From NCBI GenBank assembly GCA_903813345.2, contig CAIIXF020000005.1, positions 11,971,375 to 12,035,374 on the forward strand: a stretch of 64,000 nucleotides of DNA. Reading direction: 5' to 3'. The notes under the pieces are model-generated. The model saw only the letters and a list, made by a program, of their open reading frames with translations, made no database searches and was not told the DNA's origin. The first letter of the stretch is position 1, and each line of letters begins with the position of its first letter. Positions 51,501-62,400 of this stretch are shown here, piece after piece. The position numbers and the translations under genes were made by a program. Source of the stretch: Owenia fusiformis (Eukaryota; Annelida; Polychaeta; Sabellida; Oweniidae).

Positions 51501-53307
51501 GAACTGATTGACACGATTGAAACAATTGAAATTTTATTTATAGTGTATACAGGGCTTGGTGTAAGTGATATTGAGTTTATCACAAGACTTGAATATAAAT
51601 CTTTCCTTGGTGATATACTTTTACCCCACAAATTTTACACTACAATCACAGACGTCGGCACTCAACCATAAGTTTTGAGATACACTACCATTAAGTTTTG
51701 AGACATGCTACTGTACGATAGTTTTTGAAGTTTTGAGACACATCAGCATAATTTCTGATGTTGAGAGAATGAACTTTTTTTGGATGCGACTTTTCACGAT
51801 GTGGTAACACCTCTCAATTTTAGAGCACAGACACATTACGAAGGCAGAGCGATTTCATTACAATACATTTTTACCATAATCCAATTCCTTTTTATTTCAG
51901 GTTTGGAAATCAGGTCATCCTACCATTGTTCAAAGTATAATGACTCCAACATTATTGTTAACAAAAAGAACACAACCTTGTCACAAAATCACACAATGTG
52001 AATTGTCAAATCAAGATCAAAGGCCATCAAATCTAAAAAAATTATAGTTTGGGACAAAATAAATGACACTTGACAGGTGGATTTTCTGTCACCATATCCA
52101 AACCATGGTGTTTTGTAAGCCCTATAGTCTCAAATATTGTCTTGATACATATCCCTTAAAATTTGTTTATTTTACATTTTGTATACTGTCATCCAGTGAT
52201 GTATGACCTCTTGAAAATTCTCTTATTTTTAACATCACCCCGGAATCGCCTGACTATGGTAAAGTCAGATACCGTTGTCATAAATGACGGACATAACCGT
52301 CGCTTCAATTAGATTTTCATGAACTGTATGTTTAATAAAGCACCTCCACTATATTCCTTTGGAACAACAATCAATCAAAGTGTCTTAATACTCATTGTGC
52401 AGTTAATAATGTTCTACCATCGAAATAAAGTCTTTAATTTAACCAATCAAAATGATATATTGGACAACGGACACTGTAATTACCATATGCCGTTGTCTTT
52501 CTAAATTACTCAAAATCAGATTCTGTTGTCATTGACGATATCGAAGATGCTATATTGTGGCGATTCACGACCCAACTTGATCGAAAATGGGATTTCATAT
52601 GATACATTATCACAAGAGCCACATGTAATCCATGCACAGAATTAGTTCAACAAGTTAAACCTAGTTTGGGCCTTATTTCTTATCTGACATATCTTGTGGC
52701 CCGCCCTAGGTTTAACGTCCGGGCCTATTCGGCCTTTGATGCAAAATATTTAATAGTGGCCTATGGCAGCGCATAGAATTCCATGCGCGTTTAATTTATA
52801 ACTGATAGTGAGAATTTGCAACAAATAAAACTATGGCACGGAAGTTAAACCCAATCACGGCAACAATAACATTCAGATTAATAAATGAAAGCCGTGGTAT
52901 TTGGGTTTAACTTGTTGAACTAGCACAGAATTAGCGACGATAAAATCCCATGAAATGAGGACCAAGTGATTAAACAGTTGAAGCGACGGTTATCTCCGCC
53001 ATTTGTGACAACGGTATCTGACTTTACCGTAGCCAGGCTATTCTGGTGTGAACATGGGAAATCCTCACTTCAGCAAATCCATGTGTCATTATTTTTGTTC
53101 CAAACTGTCATGATTTTCCATGCTTTCAAAATTAGATGAAATTTTAGACAGTATAATTCAGACCTTTGACAGCTCTTCAAACCCTTCATCTTCTTGTGCA
53201 TCTTTTCTTAGCTTCAAATAGTTGTACGTCACATAACCTATCCCTGCAACCGTTGCCCCACCAGCTAATAAAATAGCAACTTTTCCAGCAATTTTGCCAA
53301 ATGACAT
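45516..53307 (-). CDS. ARL10: ADP-ribosylation factor-like protein 10
   Basis: Four exons on the minus strand (53307-53164, 49921-49747, 46334-46153, 45677-45516) join in phase to 220 aa; human ARL10 has 244. The N-terminus has a single membrane segment, VAILLAGGATVAGIGYVTY, instead of the myristoylation site of classical ARFs, as in ARL10. The GTPase core shows the P-loop GLDNAGKS (Lys68), a switch II-like WEIGGDPSVRKYW and the G4 motif NKQDL (Asn165). In ARF proteins a glutamine follows the GG of switch II; here it is aspartate (Asp110). From memory human ARL10 also lacks it, so GTP hydrolysis may be slow or unusual. Introns 1 and 3 use GTC donors (GTCTGA, GTCGGT), which are weak. It is divergent from HAUS8 with 157 bp between start codons. 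Cellular role unknown. Confidence 0.9.
45880..46055. repeat. Inverted-repeat element CAGGCCCGTAGCCAGGATTT
   Basis: Left CAGGCCCGTAGCCAGG and right CCTGGCTACAGGCCTG-type ends, with GGGGGGTTCACTTTT repeated twice inside and a CCCCCCCTCCCCC run on the right. It is in ARL10 intron 3, between exons 4 and 3. Confidence 0.65.
47317..49381. mobile_element. 2,065-bp element with ~180-bp terminal inverted repeats and TACAA duplication
   Basis: Left end CAGGCCTCCTAGACTTCCAA and right end TTGGAAGTCTAGGAGGCCTG are exact inverses. Homology continues for about 180 bp through GAACATCAGTTCTGATACC, TTCCTTGCACTCGAACCA and ACCACCATTTCCTTGTTTCC. Both borders carry TACAA, a 5-bp target duplication. The interior has inverted GGGGCAGAACG / CGTTTTGCCCC text but no transposase. 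Long terminal inverted repeats suggest a non-autonomous cut-and-paste transposon. It occupies ARL10 intron 2. Confidence 0.85.
51165..51535. repeat. Degenerate TTGAAA/TGAAATG-rich region
   Basis: Words such as GCTTGAAATG, GATTGAAATG, GCTTGAAACG and ATTGAAACAATTGAAAT recur at irregular spacing over 370 bp. A simple-sequence origin is likely. It is in ARL10 intron 1. Confidence 0.6.
52236..53050. mobile_element. 815-bp element with ~70-bp inverted repeats, AACAT duplication, split by a nested MITE
   Basis: The left end begins CACCCCGGAATCGCCTG. The right end, read inversely, begins CACACCAGAATAGCCTGG. Both continue GGTAAAGTCAGATACCGTTG and end the repeat with AACCGTCGCTTCAA. AACAT flanks both sides (52231-52235 and 53051-53055). 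A 280-bp element is inserted at 52643. A related partial copy lies at 59125-59332. The CAC tip and 5-bp duplication recall Transib/RAG-type transposons, but no transposase is present, so this is only a hint. Confidence 0.8.
52643..52922. mobile_element. 280-bp nested MITE with 9-bp duplication
   Basis: Ends TAGTTCAACAAGTTAAACC and GGTTTAACTTGTTGAACTA are inverses. GCACAGAAT is duplicated on both sides (52634-52642 and 52923-52931). A 9-bp duplication suggests a Mutator-like origin. Similar internal text (AAGTTAAACCTAGTT...GGCC) occurs near 12107. Confidence 0.8.
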
Positions 53308-53464
53308 TTTTACACTTGTTTACAGATTTTTTACCAGACAAAACTAATCAGTCAATTGTATTTCAACTCTTCATTTGAATAGAATGACATGTATAGCTCG
53401 CTTACATGGTACTGGCTGACCTCAATTTTAATATGCGCGCATGCGTACAGTTGAAGCGGGAACA
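53308..53464. promoter_or_regulatory. Shared divergent promoter ARL10 / HAUS8
   Basis: Only 157 bp separate the two start codons. GCGCATGCGT at 53437-53446 fits the NRF1 palindrome consensus and is the most CpG-rich spot locally. No TATA box is evident. Function is inferred. Confidence 0.6.
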
Positions 53465-56400
53465 ATGGCGTCAAAACGTTCTCTGTATAAACCTGCTCCC
53501 GAACAAAGCGGTGGAAATCATAGTCATAGGTAAATATATGAACTTTTATTATATTTCTTGCACTAGATATTTACATATTGAATATTTTGACGGGTGGTTT
53601 AACATTTTGCATTAGTTTTTCATTTAGAAAACGATGCCCGAAGTAAAATAATTTTTGAGTACTTTTGTTGTTTTGGATATTTGGATTTTGGCGCCTGACC
53701 GTTATGCACAGCAAATCTTGGCGGCAGTTACAAATATATCCCATTGTTCAAATAATTTTTACTATTAAATTGATCTCGTTGATACAAGGATTATATTGGT
53801 GTAATTTATGATAATATCCGTAATGGGAGTATAATTTTACATGAACAAATAGATGATATAAGAACAATGAAGATTCAACTTCAAACACAAAATTGTCTCT
53901 GAACATAATTTCTGTGAACCCAAATGCGCACTCTTCCGGGTCATCGTAACATTTTAAAGATGCAACAAAGTTTGTGTAAGATATTCTACTAAGACATGCT
54001 ATAATATTGGTGTCTATTTGACCTTGGGTTATTGCATAATTTAATGTGAATTCTTCCTCAAAATCCACAATCATGATTCACAAATTGCATATTGAAAGTT
54101 GGCTGACTGCCAAAAAGATGTAGGTCACACCTGGCATAAACAAAGATTTGATTGGTTGCATCAAATGTGGGAATTTTGAAACTATCAAATGTATAAGATC
54201 ATAATAAAATAAATATTATGGTCCTTATTGTGTTATTTACTCAATTCTATCGTATTGTTTATTTTTATTCTCAATCATTTTGACAAGTTCTATTTGTTTC
54301 CAAACACATTCCGGTTCAGATGATTGGTGAGGGTGTCACAAAATAAATTTGGCATTTTTTGCTCGAAAACAGTTATGTTCAGAAAAAGGCACTTTATTGA
54401 TTTACTCTTCATTTTCAGGAGACCATTAGCCCAGGGTAGACTCATCTCAAATATCAGCAATAATGGGGAGTCAATTCTGTCAAACACTCATGACAGTGGA
54501 GCAATGGATCTTACTACATACAGCACAAAAGGTGTTTAGAATTCACATCCCATTAGAATTTGATCTCTTCAATTTTTGTGAATCTGTATATCAGATTAAA
54601 TAAATGCCAAAATCTGAGTAGTTATAAATTCCCATTTTTAGCTTTCTAAATGTGGTACGATTATAGATTGCATCCCTATATCAATCAAAAATGTATGAAA
54701 GTGGCTCGTCTAGAATATGCTTGTAGATATGAGCCGACAATGAAAGATGAGCAATTGTTGTTTTTTCTGTTAAAGGGCATGACGTCAGCCTTACTATGCA
54801 ACATTCCCCCTTTGACAACTCATCCCATAATGCTCAATCTCCAAGACAGAGACTTACCAGACTAATTAGTGGTGACAGTGCAATAGGTGATCAGACAGCC
54901 ACTCCAAGAAGGTACTTACATTTGAATATGATTTATTCTATGTTATTAAATTATTGTGCTGAACTGCAAGACATCAAGAATGTTCACTTAAATTACTAAT
55001 AAATGTTCATCTATTTGAATTCAGGAACTCCCCAAGTGTAACACAACCTTATTCACCAAGAAAAGAAGACCCAACACATTCCTTAGAGGTGTCAGATCTA
55101 GAGAATGAACTCTCATACAGTCAAATGGTAAGTTTTAGCCAATAAATGTATCAATGAACAATGAAATAGAAATTGCTGTTCCCAGTTCCAGCCTTACATG
55201 GGTACAGTGTATGACAAATATAACAACTGCAACATGTAAGGCTGTCTCTGTGACTAAGCCTTCAACAGTTCTGTACAATATGTATTTCGTAGGTGCTTTT
55301 CTATTGTACATGTAATTTTGAATGCAGGAGTAGGTGATTCCTGGGTACCATTCCACCAAGTTGAGGACATGAGAATGTCAGTCTGGATTCCAGCCTTATT
55401 TGTGTACAGTGCGTGATATAAACTGCAACTGCAACATGTAAGGCTGTTTTCCTGAGAAGACACTGCTACAATCATACCGCCTTGGATGGGATACTGTTCT
55501 TTCCCTCAAAGATTGTGCATACAGTAGAGGAAATATGTTATATACCTATTGATTATTTAAAATTTGCCAAATTTTTTTGACTATTCACTTTACTTTTCGT
55601 GAAACTGCATATATATACTATTGTTGCAAAATAAGAGCGATGGCATAATTCAATTTTGCTCTGTTTTCCAGAAGTCCAGACTTTCCAAGTCTCATTCCCC
55701 TGCCAATGTCATGGTGGTAGATGCAAGTCGTAGGACCATATCCCCTGATAAATCTGAAGTTGATATTGTCACAGGCTATGAACACAGTCCTGTCAAGGTG
55801 GTTTGCCATACTCCAGGAGTAGTACAATCAACTGAATCAAGCCTCAGGTACATAATGGCAATAGTCAATCCAAGTAAACAAATTGAATCAAATTTGATCG
55901 CCATTGACTAGTAAGTTCATGCTGAATTAAAGGTAAATGAAAAAGTCAATCAAGAGTACCATTTATCAACTACCAACTTTTTTTCTATAATTTTTCTGAA
56001 ACCTGTCTAAAAGAGGTCTTATTTTTTCAGGAACAGTGGTAGCGTTCAAGCAGCTTCTACCGTTGCAGTGGATCATCCTCCTAGTAGTATAATACTCAGT
56101 GGTACAGATATAACAGACCCAAGTCTGAAGAAACCACCTGATAGATTTAAATCTCCCATGGTAGTCCGTGAAAGTACAATAGCTGGGAGTAGTAATGTTG
56201 ACCCATCTTCACTGTCTAAATCTGTAAATGTTGCCCATACAAATGATAAACTGGAGGAGACAACACTTCAACACAGACAACCACAGCAGCCCAAGAGAAT
56301 CATAGGGGATGGCAAAAAATTATCCCCAACAGAAAATCAGGAGTCTGTGACTGGATATACCTCACACAGACCAAAGTTAGTATCATCCTTTGTCCTCTGG

Positions 56401-59400
56401 TATTTGACTCATTTTGTCATTTAGCTTGTCAGTTAGTTTAATGTCTGAAAATCAATGATATCGATATGAGTACTGATAAGAGGCCCCATGTAAGTAGAGA
56501 AATCAGTCTATCTGATCGTGTCAGTAAAGATATGGATTTCAACCTGTAACCTGCCCATATGTTACCTAACTCTGCTAATAAATACTCTGTATGCTTTGTA
56601 GAATAATGTCAAAGACAATGGATACCAGTCACGACAAGAAGAAACGAAGGAAGATGAAAGGAACAGTGATTCCATCCAGGTTTAAACAGAGTGCTGAAAC
56701 AGTGAAAATTGCAGGCACTTCTAAAATGACCGATAAGGTATAGCATTCATATAATCAGAGATCACGGTAGAAGTTCGCCATTCGCCAATCGCGAATTTTC
56801 GAAAGAGGTGGCGAAAAATATGTAAAGGTATTTCGCAGTTATGGCGAATTAGAGGTGTCACGGTTTCCCGATATTGGACCGAATTTCGGTCCAGATGCTT
56901 CGGTTCGGGACATGGGACAGAAAGGGTTAATATCGGTACATAGATTCCTTCCCTAAAATGCATAAAAACGTGTATAAATAGCGAGGAACACCTCCGATTT
57001 CGTTCTGAAAAATTAAATATTTTCACTTACCTCGTACCTAGATTACACTTCTTTGCATTGAAAAGTGTTATTAACGGACCCGCGATTTCAGGTAGATGGT
57101 AATGCTTGTTCGTAAATTTCTTCATCGTCGTTCGCAAATCGAGTGCATTATCAGTATGCCGGATGTAGGAAAGAAATTGAAAAATCGAGCCGGCATCTAA
57201 GTCGAAAAAGTCGGCAGTTTGGAAGTATTTTGGGACTCCGATATCACAAGGTAAACGAATTGGTGATATTACACCGTGCAGACTATGTGAAATGCCGATA
57301 ACATTCGCGGCAGATGCTTTACATTCAATTTTAATTGACGTTTTTTATTTCTGAATATGATTTTGAAAAGTGAAAGTGAAACTGAAAGTGAAACTGTCAT
57401 CATCAGACATTGCATAATGTTCCCTTTTTTACGGTTTTTCAAAATGGCTAATTCATATTTTGGTTGGCGAAAATTTTTTGGGAAGATTTAGCCACAATGG
57501 CTAACAAGTTTTTTCAACTATCATGATCTCTGATATAATTAGTGTAGATAACTCAAGACAACATCATATGTTTCTCAAGAGGGATTTAGCAGTTGACTGA
57601 AGTGTGACACTGCATTAAATGTACAGTACAAATGTATAATGAGTGGATGTACGCGGTGCTCCGCGGTTCTAGGGCCACGGTCAGTACGTTCGGTTTGAAA
57701 AAACTCTGATGTTCGGTTTTTAACGGTTCATTAATTCAGAAAAAAGTGCCGTTCGCTAAAGTTGAGGAAGATGAATCTCGAAACGAGAGGTGAAGATTTC
57801 GGCTTTCTAAACGCTCCAAAGTTGTATAAGGCCCACTGTTGGGTTATTTTGGATTTCCAACGAGAGATGGTGTTCCTCTCCCGGAAAGAATGATATGCCG
57901 GCTTTGCAAAATCGCTATGGTATATGAGAAAGGTACGTGTGAAAAAATGTGAAAATTTGCTGACTGCTAAGAACCCAACCGAAAAGATAAAAACCGTGAA
58001 CCAAACCGAGGAATTATGAAACCGTGAGAGCCCTACTCAATATAGAAGTATTATTTTACTTTATAAATGATATAACTGAATGAGATGTCACACATACTTT
58101 TGAAGTAGCTGCATTTTTTTATAATCAAGATTTTCATTTCAGTCTTCACTTGAGCTGACTACTAACTTGCGAGCCTCGAGATTAGACTCATCTGGCCCGA
58201 AACGCCCTGGATCTGCAAGGAAAAAGCCAGCTGCTTCAGAGTTTCATGCTACTCCAATGGTTAGAGGCTCTAGCCAAGTTGGTGGTAAGACATCCACCCC
58301 TACAGCAAATGTGTCTTTGTTCCCTGGCCAGGATGTATCTGCCATTGTGCCAGATAATCTCTCACTCTTGCCAAATACCAGTCAAGGTGAGTTCTGTAGT
58401 TTGATAATTTGGGAATTATTCCTTTGAAAAACATTAAAATGATTTGTGCGTCACATGTGTTCTGTCTATACTAATTTAACTTTATATGAGTTACAATATG
58501 AATGTTTCGCAAAACTGATAATAATGCATGGTAGTACTTTGGATTGGTTAGTTTTGTTACAAATGCAGGGGTTTCATTAGCATTAGGCAGTTTTCAACCA
58601 TTCTTTTCACAAAATCACCTGTTTTTAGGGACTTTTCAACTTTTCCATGTTAAATTTATGGTTTCCATTAATTTTGCCTGTTGTTTTCATTTATTTAACC
58701 AGTTCTGAGAAATTCTACTGAAACCTCTGATAATGTAACTCCAATGTTTAAAACTGTGTAACAAACTTGCAAATCTGAGCTTTTAGATTTGTTGGAATTT
58801 GATTCTTTGAACTTTTCTGTAATCTGTGAACAATTCTAATTTGTTTGATTTTGTATTTGCTATATGGTCATGTTGTTTTCATTTCAAGATATATCCCACA
58901 TTGAAAGACCAGCTAGTCATAAGAAAGTGGCCAGTAAAACACTAGCTCGCACAAAACAACGAGATATTAGTCAATCAAGACCCAGGGAAGCAATAGAATC
59001 TCATTCTCAAGGAACTCCAAAGAAGGTATATTATTTAAATAATGATGATATACATTGTATATGAATTTATTTGAGCAAATATTGAGATATTGGAGAATCT
59101 TAAAGTGTTATATTGACGCTATAAGACGCTATATTGTGGCAATTCACAAATTTGATCGAAATTGGGATTTCATATGAAACATCATCACAAGAGCTCAATA
59201 CATACACAGAATTAGCGACAATGAAATCCCATAAAATGAGGACCAAGTGATTATACAGTTACAGCGAAGGTTATGTCTGCCATTTGTGACAACAGCATCT
59301 GACTTTTACGTTGTCAGGCTACTCCGGTGTGAGTGTAAAAAGGATGTTGTATGGTTTTAGAAGACAAACTGGTGAGATGGGTATATATTTTGATGGTTTA

Positions 59401-62400
59401 ATAATTGAACCACTTAGAATATGTTAAGTAAAAAGAAATCTATATGGAATGATTTTTAACTTAATTTTGAATGCTTATTCATGACCATCAAGATTATTTT
59501 ATGCATATCTAGTCTGTTGGCAATGCTAAGAAGAAATACTGTACATGAATTCTGTATTTCATCAGTTCAGGGTTGAGAGAAACAGCAGTTGCAAATTGGG
59601 ATGTAATTCTGTATTTTCCCTTTTTTTTCATGAGCGAATTTTTAATTAACCGCCCTTTTCTTTTCTTAAAATATTCAAAAGTTTCACAATTTCTCTTATA
59701 AATTCAATATTTTATTTCAGAGTGCTCCAAAAGGTGCAAGTATGGAAGTTGTGCAGCAGCATTTGGATGTTACCTATGCACGTTATCTACAGATGCTTTA
59801 TTTAGACTCCAAAGCTAAGAAAGTCTTCCAAGAGCAGGAAAAAGAAGTGATGGTATGTATTGGAATACTACACTCTGCTTTATATTAGATTTTGATGTAA
59901 TATATATTTTTGTATAAATGGCTCAATTATATTTTTTAAAGAGATCCAATTTACTGTGAAACCAAAATTATAACCACTGTTTTGATTCTTCTGATTTTCT
60001 CTGTAGTTTTTATTATTACCAATATCTTGAGTTATTTTGATGAATTTTTCATTTTATATCTGTTGATAGCAATTGCAACGAAATCCTTGTTATTCTTAAT
60101 GTTACATTCTAGGCTCAGTTATATGCTCTATGGGAAGAGGTGGAGGCTTTGAGAAGAAAGGACACGTCTCTGGACATTGAACTCACCAAACTGAAACATT
60201 CTAATGCTCTGGATGAACAGCTTGAAATACAGGTAGGCTTACCTATAACCTAAGATAAACAATTTAATTATTGAACTTAGGCTATGGAATCCCCATTTGT
60301 CTGTCATGTCTGCCCATCAATATTTTTTTGTCAAATAAGAACTGCCTATCAATGCTCATATTCATTTTATAGAGTTCATACAGGACTTATTTTTGAGAAA
60401 ACAGGTTTTTTTTCATTAAAATATCACATTTTAGGTCATCACCAGAAGTGGTGATATTATTGTCTCCTACTTTTATATAGATGGCAGTCAGCATTCACCA
60501 TTTGGTGTCTGTAATAAGTGGCAGGTGGTGACATTTTGCATGTTAATGCTCAAATAAAAGTGTTCTTCCCATACACTTAATTTCATGTCCTGTTTGAGTT
60601 AGTTTCATCCCTGCCAGGAATGTCATTTGATTTGATCTCGGAGCACTTGATTTTATCAATTTATTTGTTATTTTCTAGCAAAGTGGTCTAGGCCCAGTGA
60701 CTGCCACCATTCCAAAATTGCGACAAGAATATGGCACCTTAGCACAAGCCCTGGATACTACCAGACACCAGATACCCCTACGAGGCATTCAAGTCCCTGA
60801 TAATGAGGAGGCATTTGATGGTAATTCAATTCATATTGTTCAGTTCGAGGCAGTTAAAATTGCGTTGATTAAACCTAGGAAATAATATATATATATAGAA
60901 ATAATATGACCACAGTGCAAAACATTTCAATATTTATTACTAATAGTTTGGCCAAAGAAAATTGGTGGTCTCTTGTGTTTTGATGCTTTTCTGACATGTT
61001 ATTTTCTAAAATAAAAAAAGATAATTTGTTTACTTATTATATCAAATTTAATTTGAATACTCTGAATTTCCATTGGTTTCAATTTGTACTCGATGGAATA
61101 AGTAGAATTATTTTCCAGACATGTGACATTGTGTGTTTACAGTAGGGGTTAACCGCGGTACGCGGTTACCGCGGTTAATGATGCTAGGACGGTATTTTCG
61201 GTTCATGAATATGAGATTCGGTTCATCCACGGTTCGAGGAAAAATTGAAAAATAAAATTTTTTAGTCTTTAATATTCTCTCTTTCGTTCGACATGAACTT
61301 ATTCTTCATGAATATATTCCTTAAAAACATGTTTATAGCAATAGAAAACATTCAATTCCTACCTTAGATGTGAAACAGATCGCTCACAAATCGATAGACA
61401 AGTAATTGTTTACATTTTTGTGACATTTAAACAGACCGGAAGTTGGTCTCGCCAGATTACGCTATTCATAGTATGATTAATTTTGCTTCGTGGAGGTGTT
61501 TTGTCTGTTATAATAAGTTTGTTTTTAATCAATATTATTTAAAAAATACTACAATTACAGAAATTATAACATTACTAATGTCTTTGTTAAAAACTTGAAA
61601 CATATTTGTGTTTAAATCTCCCGCACAATCGCAGCGCCATCTGTGCTGATTCAGCATGACTGCTTTGACAGACTACAAGAATTGCGAGATTAAATCTCAA
61701 TTATTTAAATACAAAATCAACGTTTGGAATGGGTAATTGTATGAGTCTACACTTTCTCCCTCTTTCTGAACTCTCATATTGAATTGGGCACGCTCGTAAA
61801 TAATGTTCCTTCTGCTGACAAAATGTGCGTCAAATTTGTCCATAACCTGTTCATAACTCGGCTCACCTTCAAATTCGAACGATTGATATACGTCCTCCGC
61901 TTGGGCTCCCATTATATATATCAACATGTTGATCTGCTTTGGCTCTGGCTGTTTATCCAAACCAGCAGCTAAGCGGTATCGCTCAAACCGTCTCTTCCAT
62001 TTAGGCCAATTTTGTGATTTTGTAATACAGTATCAGAAAAGTCAAAGCCATCTGGAGGTTGAATTGGGGCTGATAATAATGATACAGGTTGTTGCGCATT
62101 TTCCAGTTGTTGCACGTTTTCTTGTACTTGCGCCATTTTGAATCTCAATCAAAATCAAATGTCACTTTCTATTTCAGAAAATATTTACACATAAATATCT
62201 ACCTCGAAACGTTAGAATGTCCAGTAGATTCAGCTTTCTGTGAGTTCTGTGTATCCTGTAGTATCTGACACCATATATGATTAGCGCACATAACATCTAA
62301 ATGTCTGGTTTATCTGTGGGGAGCATATATTATGTTATTGTCACAGTAATCAGAGGGCAATGTATCAATATGCAGAATCTGTAGGGAGATCATAAAGTAT

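Noticed and set aside
61697-62136. Gag fragment as an intact or domesticated gene
   Set aside because: The frame is broken and truncated, without adjoining pol. It lies inside a mobile element.
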